Assembly (NCBI RefSeq): GCF_024398035.1
Contig: NZ_CP073748.1
Coordinates: forward strand, 2,517,520-2,581,519
Origin: Kordiimonas sp. SCSIO 12603
Lineage (GTDB): Bacteria; Pseudomonadota; Alphaproteobacteria; Sphingomonadales; Kordiimonadaceae
Direction: 5' to 3'
DNA: 64,000 bases
In this document: piece by piece, positions 16,386 through 26,860 of the stretch
Layout of the letters: every line of letters begins with the position of its first letter
Position numbering within the stretch: position 1 is the first letter of the stretch
Notes under the pieces: model-generated
The model's database searches: none
What the model was told of the DNA's origin: nothing
What the model saw: only the letters and a program-made list of their open reading frames with translations
Translations under genes and position numbers: made by a program

Positions 16386-16636
16386 ACAAAACCTTCCTTT
16401 TCTCGAAGTACGGATAGAGACACAGTCTTAGTAAGTTCTGGGTAATCCTCTCTCGTTAAACTGATAAGCGGAAACTCACTCATGTCAACATCACTGATCC
16501 GCTTCACCACCCATACAGAAACACCACCTTCTGTCTCAAGATAGCGGTCGCCAACCTCAATATCGAACACCGACTTTGCCTGAAGAGCTGTATCAAAAGC
16601 CCTGCGTATTAGGCTAACTGGATGGAAACTATTCAT
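16370..16636 (-). CDS. Unknown small protein
   Basis: 88 residues from the ATG at 16636 (MNSFHPVSLIRRAF), with AAAGG upstream; the frame opens earlier at a GTG at 16672. I recognise no catalytic motif. The core VGDRYLETEGGVSVWVVKRI, then FPLISLTREDYPELTKTVS and SVL, looks like a small beta-barrel domain (about 27-75), plausibly an SH3-like fold. It is convergent with the preceding gene and upstream of an AT-rich region before parE. I infer that it is real because of its composition and its shared terminator. Confidence 0.6.
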   Translation of the reverse strand: MNSFHPVSLIRRAFDTALQAKSVFDIEVGDRYLETEGGVSVWVVKRISDVDMSEFPLISLTREDYPELTKTVSLSVLREKEGFVKALQ

Positions 16637-16838
16637 GAATTGCCTTTCACGTTCGTTTTCTGCCCAACACACTAGCAGGAAAAGTGTTTAAATAAGGTTT
16701 ACAGGATGCTGCTGAACTTCAAATTAACAGGCAACATACACCATATATATTACATCTATATAATAAAAATACAATATATAGACCTTCTTGACGTAACTGC
16801 CTAGCTAGTTTACCTCCTAGTTTAAGCATTAATTTTAG

Positions 16839-18824
<1,986 letters not shown>

Positions 18825-18827
18825 ACC

Positions 18828-18853
18828 AAAGGCAGCTATTCAGCTGCCTTTTT
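18828..18853. terminator. Bidirectional terminator between parE and the HxlR gene
   Basis: AAAGGCAGCT-ATTC-AGCTGCCTTT stem with T on the plus side and A/T on the other. The stop codon of the HxlR gene lies inside the stem. Confidence 0.85.
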
Positions 18854-19369
18854 CATTAGCATTTCTTTGGCAGCCGGTGAAAACCGTGAAGTTAAGTCCT
18901 CTCTTGGAATAACGTCACCCTCAGCATTTCTGATGCCTTGATAAGGTATAGATATACCACTTCTTTTATCCAGCAGCTCAAGTGGCGGTCCACTTTCATG
19001 TGGCTCCCACTTGTCACCCCACTGCATCAATGCAACGAGCACAGGCTGCAGGTCCCAGCCCTTTTCTGTAAGAATATACTCACTGTACTTCGACCCATTT
19101 CTGTCCGGGATTTTTTTCATGATTCCGGCTTCCGTAAGGTCCTTCAGGCGGGCAGACAGGATATTCTTAGCGATACCCAAACTTTCCTGAAACTCGCGAA
19201 ATCGCGTTTGTCCGTAAAAAGCATTACGTACAATCATAAATGACCACCAGTGTCCCACATGATCAAGCGTTCTAGCTACAGAACACGGCATTTCTGAAAA
19301 GGATGTGCGTTTCACACATTGCTCCACTATAACTGGTTGCATCATTAAACAAGAATCATTACGATCCAT
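18836..19369 (-). CDS. HxlR family transcriptional regulator
   Basis: 177 residues. The winged-helix core is typical of HxlR proteins: MPCSVARTLDHVGHWWSFMI, a recognition-helix region RFREFQESLGIAKNILSARL and the wing LTEAGIMKKIPDRNGSKY. The Cys before SVARTLD is the position used for redox or aldehyde sensing in some relatives, so a thiol-based switch is possible; this is inference. It is divergent from the SDR gene at 19467, and a nested inverted repeat lies between them. The start is the ATG at 19369, but internal ATGs at codons 9 and 10 are also possible. Confidence 0.92.
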   Translation of the reverse strand: MDRNDSCLMMQPVIVEQCVKRTSFSEMPCSVARTLDHVGHWWSFMIVRNAFYGQTRFREFQESLGIAKNILSARLKDLTEAGIMKKIPDRNGSKYSEYILTEKGWDLQPVLVALMQWGDKWEPHESGPPLELLDKRSGISIPYQGIRNAEGDVIPREDLTSRFSPAAKEMLMKKAAE

Positions 19370-19380
19370 TTAGTTTCATT

Positions 19381-19420
19381 ATAAAACCACACTGATCATA
19401 CTTTGATCCATTGGTTTTAT
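19381..19420. promoter_or_regulatory. Nested dyad, likely operator of the HxlR regulator
   Basis: An outer inverted repeat ATAAAACCA/TGGTTTTAT (19381-19389 and 19412-19420) and an inner one GATCA-N5-TGATC (19394-19408) share almost the same centre (about 19401) in the 97-base gap between the divergent genes. This geometry suits a dimeric winged-helix repressor controlling both promoters. Confidence 0.6.
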
Positions 19421-19466
19421 CAATGTGTAGCTTCAAATGACGCTACGTTACGCTTGGGGAATTAAA

Positions 19467-20192
19467 ATGGTAGAAAAAATTGCCTTAATTATAGGCGCCG
19501 GCGATGCAATCGGTAGCGCAATAGTGAGAAAGTTTGCTGCTAAAGGCTTAACCGTATGCGCAGCCCGTAGAAACGGCGACAAACTCACCCCACTTATTCA
19601 AGAATTAAGTGAAGCTGGTATGAAAGCTCATGCCTTCAGTTGCGATGCTCGTAAGGAAGAAGAAATTACCAACCTCTTCAAACATATTGAAGAAAACATT
19701 GGTGAACTTGATGTAGTTATCTTCAATGTAGGTGCCAATGTACCGATGAGCATTCTTGAAACTGACAGTCGGAAGTTCTTTAAGATATGGGAAATGGCAT
19801 GTTTTGCTGGTTTCCTGAGCGGCAGAGAAGCTGCACGCTACATGACCAAGCGCAAACAAGGAACGATTATCTTTACTGGTGCCACCGCCAGTATGCGTGG
19901 CGCTGCCGGTTTTGCAGCATTCGCAAGCGCTAAACACGGTCTTAGAGCGCTCGCCCAAAGCATGGCACGCGAACTTGGCCCTCAGAATATACATGTAGCG
20001 CATGTAGTTATTGATGCCGCAGTCGATACAAAATGGATACAAGGCTTCTTGCCGGACTATGCCGATAAGAAAGCAAATGAAGGTATCGTCGAACCATCTG
20101 ATTTAGCTAAGAATTATATCCACCTATATGAGCAACCGAAAAATGCCTGGACGTTTGAACTGGATGTTCGGCCCTATATAGAAAAATGGTAA
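19467..20192 (+). CDS. SDR family protein lacking catalytic Ser and Tyr
   Basis: 241 residues from the ATG at 19467 (MVEKIALIIGAGDAIG); an upstream ATG at 19437 has no better ribosome-binding site. It has a Rossmann fold with a GAGDAIGSA nucleotide-binding loop and NVGAN in place of NNAG. The active-site segment TGATASMRGAAGFAAFASAK has Phe152 where the catalytic Tyr is expected and Ala139 at the usual Ser, while Lys156 is kept. Similar FAxAK sequences exist in a subgroup annotated simply as SDR. Classical ketone reduction is therefore doubtful. It is followed 11 bases later by a DsbA-fold isomerase gene. Confidence 0.88.
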   Translation: MVEKIALIIGAGDAIGSAIVRKFAAKGLTVCAARRNGDKLTPLIQELSEAGMKAHAFSCDARKEEEITNLFKHIEENIGELDVVIFNVGANVPMSILETDSRKFFKIWEMACFAGFLSGREAARYMTKRKQGTIIFTGATASMRGAAGFAAFASAKHGLRALAQSMARELGPQNIHVAHVVIDAAVDTKWIQGFLPDYADKKANEGIVEPSDLAKNYIHLYEQPKNAWTFELDVRPYIEKW

Positions 20193-20203
20193 GGGAATTT
20201 AAC

Positions 20204-20788
20204 ATGACAGAACTTGATTTTTACTTTGATTTTGGTAGCCCAACAGCCTTTCTTGCATACAAGCGCCTTCAACAATTAAAAAAACAGTATGACCTGCACA
20301 TCACATATAAGCCCATGCTTTTAGGTGGCGTCTTTAAAGCCACGGGAAATAGCTCTCCAGCCTTTATCCCTGCTAAAGGCCAGTATATGATGATGCATGA
20401 CCTACCCCGGTTTCAGAAACGCTATGGTGTGAACTTTAAACACAACCCTCATTTTCCAATCAATACACTACCTTTGATGCGTGCAGCACTTGCGGCAGAA
20501 CAACTTGGCTGCTTTGATAGCTTTATTGAAGCAACTTTCAATGCCATGTGGATTGATGAAAAAAATATGGGAGATCTGGAGGTAATTAGCTCCGTTCTTT
20601 CAGAAGCTGGCCTTGATACGGCGGCCATTTTTGAAGCATCACAGTCATCTGATGTTAAATCAGGTCTGATCAAAGCAACAGAAGAAGCTGTTGAACGCGG
20701 AGTGTTTGGTGCCCCAACCATGTTTATTGGTGATGAAATGTTCTTCGGACAAGACCGGCTGGATTTTGTAGAAGGTCACCTTAAATAG
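20204..20788 (+). CDS. 2-hydroxychromene-2-carboxylate isomerase family protein (DsbA/GST-kappa fold)
   Basis: 194 residues from the ATG at 20204, with AGGGAA upstream. The frame opens at 20186 and would overlap the SDR gene. The N-terminus LDFYFDFGSPTAFLAYKRL carries the Ser that replaces the thioredoxin-type Cys in this glutathione-using family. The C-terminus GVFGAPTMFIGDEMFFGQDRLDFVEGHL is diagnostic. Family members act on aromatic breakdown products or other small electrophiles with glutathione; the substrate here is unknown. With the SDR it forms a two-gene operon under the divergent HxlR regulator, which suggests detoxification. Confidence 0.9.
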   Translation: MTELDFYFDFGSPTAFLAYKRLQQLKKQYDLHITYKPMLLGGVFKATGNSSPAFIPAKGQYMMMHDLPRFQKRYGVNFKHNPHFPINTLPLMRAALAAEQLGCFDSFIEATFNAMWIDEKNMGDLEVISSVLSEAGLDTAAIFEASQSSDVKSGLIKATEEAVERGVFGAPTMFIGDEMFFGQDRLDFVEGHLK

Positions 20789-20798
20789 CGTTAATCAG

Positions 20799-20827
20799 GA
20801 ATTACCGCTCTCTCTGAGTGGTAATTC
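20799..20827 (+). terminator. Possible terminator after the isomerase gene
   Basis: GAATTACC-G-CTC/GAG-T-GGTAATTC forms an 11-bp stem with one mismatch. Only a weak pyrimidine tract follows, so termination is uncertain. Confidence 0.45.
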
Positions 20828-20891
20828 GCACACCCTTTCCTTCTAAAACCTCACTTTTACCCCATATTTCGCACGAAATTGCTTTCATTGA

Positions 20892-20919
20892 TTGACATTC
20901 GGATGCGGAAACCTATTCT
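20892..20919 (+). promoter_or_regulatory. Sigma-70-type promoter of the helicase gene
   Basis: TTGACA (20892-20897), a 16-base spacer and TATTCT (20914-20919). It lies about 35 bases before the start codon. Confidence 0.65.
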
Positions 20920-20953
20920 GCCGCCAAACTGGTTTTGAGAAATGGTAGATTAC

Positions 20954-22189
20954 ATGGGTTTTGATCTCTTAGGATTAAGTGAACCAACTTTGGCAGCGGT
21001 TTCAGAAGCGGGCTATGATAAGCCTACTCCTATTCAGGCGCAGGCTATTCCGCAATGCCTGATGGGCCGTGATGTTCTAGGGATCGCTCAAACAGGTACA
21101 GGTAAAACTGCATCTTTCACTCTTCCAATGATTGATATCCTGACAGAAGGCCGCGCCCGCGCCCGTATGCCACGCTCTCTTATTCTTGAGCCTACCCGGG
21201 AATTAGCTGCTCAGGTAGCTGAGAGCTTTGAGAAATACGGTAAGAACCACAAACTATCCATGGCGCTTCTGATTGGTGGTGTAAACTTTGCTGATCAAGA
21301 AAAGGCACTAGACCGCGGTGTAGATGTTCTTATCGCAACACCAGGGCGTCTGCTTGATCACTTTGAACGCGGTAAACTGCTTCTTAACGGTATTGATATT
21401 CTCGTAATTGATGAAGCAGACCGTATGCTTGATATGGGCTTCATTCCTGACGTTGAGAAAATCTGCGAACGCATTACGAAGAAGCACCAAACACTATTTT
21501 TCTCAGCCACAATGGCAAAGCCAATCCAGAAACTTACAGACCGTTTCCTTGATGACCCTAAAAAGATTGAAGTCGCTCGTGCATCTTCAACTGCCCAAAC
21601 CATCGAGCAATCCGTTGTAACAGTACATTACCGAGAAAAACGTAAAGCACTTCGCAAGCTGCTTAAGGAAGAGAATATCACTAACGGTATTATCTTTTGT
21701 AACCGCAAACGTGATGTGAAAGATGTATACGATTCACTGCACCGTCACGGCTTCAGCGTAGGCCAATTACATGGTGATATGGCACAAAGTGAGCGCCTGG
21801 AAGTTCTTCAAGGCTTTAAAGACAATAAAATTCAAACACTTGTAGCTTCTGATGTTGCGGCTCGTGGCCTTGATGTTGCTGATTTGAGCCACGTATTCAA
21901 TTTTGATGTACCAAACCATGCTGAAGATTACGTACACCGTATTGGTCGTACGGGCCGTGCAGGTAAAAAAGGTAAAGCCATCACCTTCTCAACAGGCGGT
22001 AAGGACGACACTCGGTACCTTAAGGCGATCGAAGACCTAACAGGAAAGAAAATTCCTGATGGCGGTAAGATTGATCTTACACCGCCAAAACCAAAGCTTG
22101 CCTCAGACGATATGCCTAAAGAACCATTTGTTGGCTTTGGCCCAGCTACTCCTGCCTTTTTCCATACTGAAATAGCTGCATCTAAATAA
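20954..22189 (+). CDS. rhlE: DEAD-box RNA helicase, RhlE-like
   Basis: RNA-unwinding ATPase used in ribosome assembly and RNA turnover. Motifs in order are the Q motif (GYDKPTPIQAQAIP), motif I AQTGTGKT, Ia PTRELAAQ, II DEAD, III SAT, IV IIFCNRKRD, V ASDVAARGLDV and VI HRIGRTGRAG. The start could be the ATG at 20942 (MVDYMGF) or that at 20954 (MGFDLLGLSEP); the latter matches the usual RhlE beginning and has GGTAG upstream. At about 411 residues it lacks the long basic tail of many RhlE proteins. It is monocistronic behind its own promoter. Confidence 0.94.
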   Translation: MGFDLLGLSEPTLAAVSEAGYDKPTPIQAQAIPQCLMGRDVLGIAQTGTGKTASFTLPMIDILTEGRARARMPRSLILEPTRELAAQVAESFEKYGKNHKLSMALLIGGVNFADQEKALDRGVDVLIATPGRLLDHFERGKLLLNGIDILVIDEADRMLDMGFIPDVEKICERITKKHQTLFFSATMAKPIQKLTDRFLDDPKKIEVARASSTAQTIEQSVVTVHYREKRKALRKLLKEENITNGIIFCNRKRDVKDVYDSLHRHGFSVGQLHGDMAQSERLEVLQGFKDNKIQTLVASDVAARGLDVADLSHVFNFDVPNHAEDYVHRIGRTGRAGKKGKAITFSTGGKDDTRYLKAIEDLTGKKIPDGGKIDLTPPKPKLASDDMPKEPFVGFGPATPAFFHTEIAASK

Positions 22190-22266
22190 CATTTAGCTTG
22201 CCCATAAAGCATGTTGTTCTAGTTCATCTTTTCATAACGACATGCTCAGGTGGGAGGAACAAGCAA

Positions 22267-23058
22267 ATGTCAAATTATGAAAATATCCTGTTTGATATCA
22301 GTGATGGCCTAGCAACGATCACATTAAATCGCCCTGACCGTCTGAATGCGTTAAGCAACGGTATGAAAGCAGATATGCTTGATGCCGTCCGTAAAATCGC
22401 TCTCCCTGATAGCGGCGTACGCGCCCTTCTGATCACAGGGAATGGTCGAGGTTTCTGCGCAGGAGCAGATTTGGCAGAGGGAGGGCTCGGCGCAGGCACA
22501 GCAGACCCTGGCGCCAACTTGATGGAAACCTACCACCCTCTTCTTCTAGAGCTCTCAGAACTTAATATACCTGTTGTTTCAGCTGTAAACGGTGTAGCCG
22601 CTGGTGCAGGTATGAGTATTGCTATTTCTGCAGATATCGTACTGGCCTCAACATCCGCATACTTCCTTCAAGCCTTTGTGAATATTGGCCTCGTACCAGA
22701 TGCTGGCAGCACATATATTCTTCCTCGTCTCATTGGCAACGCAAAAGCTAAAGCAATGATGATGCTTGGGGAGAAAATCTCAGCTGAAACAGCACTTGAA
22801 TGGGGTATGATTTATGATGTTGTCGAAGATGAAAAGCTAACTGACACTGCTTTCACTCTCGCTAGAAAGCTGGCATCAGGCCCGACACAGGCTCTCAACG
22901 GCATTAAACAGTTAATCAAAGGCAGCATGAACAACAGCTATGCAGAACAACTTCAAGCAGAAGCAATGACACAGCGCGCAGCTGGCAGAACAACAGACTG
23001 TGTTGAAGGTGTAACAGCCTTCCTTCAAAAACGCGAAGCGAACTTTACTGGCCGTTAA
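22267..23058 (+). CDS. Enoyl-CoA hydratase/isomerase family protein, PaaG-like
   Basis: 263 residues from the ATG at 22267, chosen because GGGAGGAAC lies just upstream; the frame opens earlier at 22198. It has a crotonase fold with oxyanion-hole segments GRGFCAGADLAEG and NGVAAGAGMSIAIS. At the second acidic site it reads GLVPDAGSTYILPR, with Asp rather than the Glu-Gly of hydratases. That is the PaaG type (isomerase of ring-epoxidised phenylacetyl-CoA or of enoyl-CoA). Double-bond isomerisation is more likely than hydration. There is no phenylacetate gene nearby. It lies just upstream of mlaE. Confidence 0.9.
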   Translation: MSNYENILFDISDGLATITLNRPDRLNALSNGMKADMLDAVRKIALPDSGVRALLITGNGRGFCAGADLAEGGLGAGTADPGANLMETYHPLLLELSELNIPVVSAVNGVAAGAGMSIAISADIVLASTSAYFLQAFVNIGLVPDAGSTYILPRLIGNAKAKAMMMLGEKISAETALEWGMIYDVVEDEKLTDTAFTLARKLASGPTQALNGIKQLIKGSMNNSYAEQLQAEAMTQRAAGRTTDCVEGVTAFLQKREANFTGR

Positions 23059-23093
23059 ATTGCCACTTTTCCTGTTGACTAAAGGTCAGCTAG

Positions 23094-23921
23094 GTGCGAC
23101 TAGCGTTTAGAACATATAGGAAACAAACGGGCATTTTAGTGAATAATCCTCTCGCTACAGTAGGCAGTATCATCTTAGGGGCGCTAGCTGAACTTGGTCG
23201 GCTAGCCTCATTTGCAGGCAACAGCATCAGCCATATCGTGCGCCCCCCAATTTATTGGCGCCTTATTGCCCAGCAAATGTGGCTAATTGGGTATAACAGC
23301 CTGCCCGTTGTGGGCTTGACAGCCCTTTTCACAGGTGCTGCACTCGCACAGCAAATTTATGTAGGCGGTAGCAGGTTTAATGCTGAATCTGTGGTACCCG
23401 GCGTTGTAGTGATCGCGATTGTACGAGAGCTTGGCCCTGTACTTGGTGGCTTAATGGTAGCTGGCCGAGTTTCAAGTGCTATGGCAGCTGAGCTCGGCAC
23501 CATGCGTGTAACCGAGCAAATTGACGCTCTTGTCACCTTATCAACCGACCCATTCAAATATCTTATTGCCCCGCGCCTTCTGGCAGCAGTTATTACACTG
23601 CCAATTCTTGTTCTTATCGCGAACATCATCGGTGTTCTCGGTGGTTACTTGATCGGTACAGAACGTTTAGACCTTAACGCCGCAACTTATATTACAGTAA
23701 CGGTTGATTTCCTTGAGCAAGCAGATGTCGTTTCTTCACTGGTGAAGGCTGCAGTTTTCGGCTTCTTCATTGCACTAATGGGCAGCTATCACGGCTATAA
23801 CAGCAGAGGCGGCGCCCAAGGCGTTGGTAAAGCAACCACTAATGCTGTGGTCTCTGCCTTTATCGCTATCCTTCTAGCTAACCTCATCATCACAGTAATT
23901 GTGTTCGGAGGTGCTGCATAA
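23094..23921 (+). CDS. mlaE: MlaE-type ABC transporter permease
   Basis: 275 residues, all of the MlaE/YrbE family: an N-terminal amphipathic region, then five or so membrane spans. It includes the conserved stretch AIVRELGPVLGGLMVAGRVSSAMAAELGTM split around residue 110-140 and the C-terminal GYNSRGGAQGVGKATTNAVV. The start is a GTG at 23094. With the following ATPase it would move phospholipids between membranes. Unlike the E. coli mla operon, no MlaD or MlaC gene is adjacent. In alphaproteobacteria this pair commonly precedes radA. Confidence 0.93.
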   Translation: MRLAFRTYRKQTGILVNNPLATVGSIILGALAELGRLASFAGNSISHIVRPPIYWRLIAQQMWLIGYNSLPVVGLTALFTGAALAQQIYVGGSRFNAESVVPGVVVIAIVRELGPVLGGLMVAGRVSSAMAAELGTMRVTEQIDALVTLSTDPFKYLIAPRLLAAVITLPILVLIANIIGVLGGYLIGTERLDLNAATYITVTVDFLEQADVVSSLVKAAVFGFFIALMGSYHGYNSRGGAQGVGKATTNAVVSAFIAILLANLIITVIVFGGAA

Positions 23922-24691
23922 TGTCTTCCATGATCAAACTAGAAAATGTGAAAAAGTCATTTGGGAACAAGCACATTCTGCAAGGGATAAACCTTGAGGT
24001 TCAGAAGGGCCAATCGCTTGTTATCATTGGTGGTTCAGGTACTGGTAAGTCAGTAACGCTTAAATGCGTACTGGGTCTGCTGCAGCCGGATAGCGGCTCT
24101 ATTTACGTTGACGGCAAAGAGACAACCTCTGCCAGTAATAGTGAACGTAAGAAGACCCTTCATAAATTTGGCATGCTTTTTCAGGGCGCGGCTCTCTTCG
24201 ATAGCATCAAGGTATGGGAAAATGTTGCTTTCGGTCTTGTCCAAGGCAAGGGTCTCAACAAAAAAGATGCTAAAGAAATCGCAATTGAGAAACTACGCCG
24301 TGTTGGCCTCTCCCCTGATGTAGGCGAACTATCACCTGCAGAACTCTCAGGGGGCATGCAAAAACGTGTTGGTCTTGCCCGTGCTATTGCTACCGAGCCA
24401 GAAATCATCTTTTTTGATGAACCGACGACTGGTCTAGATCCTATTATGGCCGACGTTATCAATGATTTGATTGTTGAATGCGTGAAAGATCTTGGTGCCA
24501 CCACCATGACTATTACCCATGATATGGCCAGTGCCCGCAAGATAGCAGACCGCATTGCAATGCTTTATAAAGGCGAGATCATCTGGGAAGGCAATAAAGA
24601 ACAGATCGATAATTCCGGCAATGCATATGTTCAACAATTCATAACAGGCAGTGCACATGGTCCTATTGAAATGGAGCTTTTGAAACCATAA
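23921..24691 (+). CDS. mlaF: MlaF-type ABC transporter ATP-binding protein
   Basis: 256-residue ATPase partner of the permease. It has Walker A IGGSGTGKS, Q loop MLFQGAALFDS, signature ELSGGMQKRV, Walker B IIFFDEPTTGLD and switch His in TITHD. The start codon ATG overlaps the stop codon of mlaE by one base (TAATG), and its own stop overlaps the radA start in the same way, so the three genes are translationally coupled. Confidence 0.95.
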   Translation: MSSMIKLENVKKSFGNKHILQGINLEVQKGQSLVIIGGSGTGKSVTLKCVLGLLQPDSGSIYVDGKETTSASNSERKKTLHKFGMLFQGAALFDSIKVWENVAFGLVQGKGLNKKDAKEIAIEKLRRVGLSPDVGELSPAELSGGMQKRVGLARAIATEPEIIFFDEPTTGLDPIMADVINDLIVECVKDLGATTMTITHDMASARKIADRIAMLYKGEIIWEGNKEQIDNSGNAYVQQFITGSAHGPIEMELLKP

Positions 24692-26061
24692 TGGCTAAAG
24701 TTCTTAAATCATACGTATGCGGCAGTTGCGGTGCAGCTTACCGAAAATGGCAAGGTAAGTGCGATGAATGCAATGAATGGAATACCATTGAAGAAGAAAA
24801 AGCTGCAGTTTCAGGCGCACCTAAAGGCCTGAGCGGCAAAAAAGGCAGTCATGTAAACCTGGTTTCCCTTGATGAACCAATTGAAGAAGCCCCTCGCCTT
24901 CTCACTGGCATTAGCGAGCTTGATCGGGCCCTCGGTGGTGGCCTTGTGCCAGGTAGTGCCATTCTTATTGGTGGTGACCCAGGCATCGGTAAATCTACCC
25001 TGCTTTTGCAGGCTATGGGGGAGCTAGCCAATAAAGGTGAGGACTGCATCTATATCTCTGGTGAGGAAGCAACTGCGCAAGTACAGATGCGCGCAAATCG
25101 CCTTGGTCTTAAAGGAGCACCTCTTAAGTTGGGCTGTGAAACCAGCCTTAGGGATATCCTTACGACACTTGATGAAGGCAAGCCTCCCAAAGTAGTGGTA
25201 ATCGATTCTATCCAGACCCTTTTCGCAGACCATGTAGAATCCGCCCCTGGTACCGTAAGTCAGGTACGCGTGTGCGCTCACGAACTCATTAGTTTCGCAA
25301 AACGCCGTGGTACAGTTGTGTTAATCGTAGGCCACGTAACAAAAGATGGCCAAATTGCAGGCCCACGTGTGCTTGAACATATGGTGGATACCGTTCTCTA
25401 TTTTGAAGGTGATCGTGGCCACCAGTTCCGTATCCTTCGAGCAGTAAAGAACCGTTTTGGTGGCACCGATGAAATCGGCGTCTTTGAAATGACAGGCGGC
25501 GGCCTGAATGTGGTGACAAACCCATCAGCCCTATTCCTTGCTGATCATAATAGCCGTGAACCCGGTTCTGCCGTATTCGCGGGCATTGAGGGCTCACGCC
25601 CGGTTCTTGTGGAAATTCAGGCGCTCGTTGCTCGATCAAGTGCTGCCAATCCCCGCCGAGCGGTCGTTGGTTGGGACAGTGGTCGTTTGGCAATGGTGCT
25701 CGCTGTTCTTGATGCACGAGCAGGCTTAGGCCTTGCAGGCTGCGATGTATATCTAAACGTAGCCGGAGGCCTGAAGGTTACAGAGCCTGCTGCAGACGCC
25801 GCTGTTGCTGCAGCACTTATCTCCAGCCTCTCACAAGTTGCACTTCCCGAGGAAACTGTAGTCTTTGGCGAAATCGCCTTATCAGGCGATATTCGAGCTG
25901 TTTCACAAACAGAAGCGCGCCTCAAAGAATCAGCTAAACTAGGTTTTTCTCGTGCAATGTTGCCATCCAGCAAAAAAGCTGATGCAGATGCTATTCAGCA
26001 ACAAGGCATGGCCCGTGTGGGAGACTTGGTTGCACACTTTTTCCCTGAAGGTATAGAATAA
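24691..26061 (+). CDS. radA: DNA repair protein RadA
   Basis: Branch-migration helicase related to RecA and Lon, active in recombinational repair. It is 456 residues with an N-terminal zinc finger (CGSCGAAYRKWQGKCDECNEW), Walker A GGDPGIGKST, Walker B VVVIDSIQTL, the RadA signature KNRFGGTDEIG and a C-terminal Lon-protease-like domain without catalytic residues. It is coupled to mlaF and followed 18 bases later by cvpA. Confidence 0.97.
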   Translation: MAKVLKSYVCGSCGAAYRKWQGKCDECNEWNTIEEEKAAVSGAPKGLSGKKGSHVNLVSLDEPIEEAPRLLTGISELDRALGGGLVPGSAILIGGDPGIGKSTLLLQAMGELANKGEDCIYISGEEATAQVQMRANRLGLKGAPLKLGCETSLRDILTTLDEGKPPKVVVIDSIQTLFADHVESAPGTVSQVRVCAHELISFAKRRGTVVLIVGHVTKDGQIAGPRVLEHMVDTVLYFEGDRGHQFRILRAVKNRFGGTDEIGVFEMTGGGLNVVTNPSALFLADHNSREPGSAVFAGIEGSRPVLVEIQALVARSSAANPRRAVVGWDSGRLAMVLAVLDARAGLGLAGCDVYLNVAGGLKVTEPAADAAVAAALISSLSQVALPEETVVFGEIALSGDIRAVSQTEARLKESAKLGFSRAMLPSSKKADADAIQQQGMARVGDLVAHFFPEGIE

Positions 26062-26079
26062 GACGAACAGGAGCATATT

Positions 26080-26754
26080 ATGGAAGTTTCAAGCTTAACT
26101 GCTTTTGATGTCGGTGTTCTCGCGATTGTTGGCCTCTCTACAATTATGGCCTTTGGGCGCGGCTTTGCCACTGTTGCACTATCTTTTGCAGCATGGGCAG
26201 GAGCTCTACTTGCTACCATTTTTGGTACCCAACTTATTCTTCCCTACGCGTCTGAATATATCCAACCTAAGGAACTAGCTGATATTATCAGCTATGTTGG
26301 CGTTTTCTTTGTTAGCTTATTCGTTCTTAAGTTTTTAGGGAGCAGTATTGGTTCTGCGATCAAAGACAGCCCTGTTGGCTTCTTAGACCGTTCCCTTGGT
26401 GCACTTTTTGGGCTTCTTAGGGGTATGGTCATTGTTTCCATTCTCTATCTAGGTTTCATAAAAATCTTCCCAAATGAGGAGCAACCAGAATGGATGGAAC
26501 AAGCTCGACTTAAACCTCTTGTGGCGTGGGGCGCTGAAATGCTCGAAGGTTATGCCGCCGAAGCACTTGGCAAAGATCCTAAAAAAGTAGGCGAAGATTA
26601 TTTGGAAGCTGCAAGCGATGCGGTGGAAAGCCAGTTCATTGAAGAGGCTCGTGAAAGGCTTGCCAAAGAATACAAAGACTTAGACAGGGAAAAGCTTGAT
26701 GAGCTTCTCAAAGATGTTGTCGAAGAGAAGAAGAAAAAAGACGGCTCAACGTAA
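26080..26754 (+). CDS. cvpA: CvpA family membrane protein
   Basis: 224 residues with four hydrophobic segments in the first 130, containing AFGRGFATVALSFAAW and the conserved GFLDRSLGALFGLLRGM. A long, highly charged, Lys/Glu-rich helical tail follows (about 170-224, ending EEKKKKDGST). CvpA proteins support envelope integrity or colicin V production; the biochemical role is not settled. The ribosome-binding site is AGGAG. It lies in the conserved radA-cvpA-purF order. Confidence 0.94.
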   Translation: MEVSSLTAFDVGVLAIVGLSTIMAFGRGFATVALSFAAWAGALLATIFGTQLILPYASEYIQPKELADIISYVGVFFVSLFVLKFLGSSIGSAIKDSPVGFLDRSLGALFGLLRGMVIVSILYLGFIKIFPNEEQPEWMEQARLKPLVAWGAEMLEGYAAEALGKDPKKVGEDYLEAASDAVESQFIEEARERLAKEYKDLDREKLDELLKDVVEEKKKKDGST

Positions 26755-26860
26755 TATTTCTGCAAAAGTGCAAAATTGCATCTAGTCATTTCAAGCATCA
26801 GCGGATATACGGTGCGGGCGGCAAAGAGCCGCGGGTGAAGGTAACTGCAGGACTAATTTC

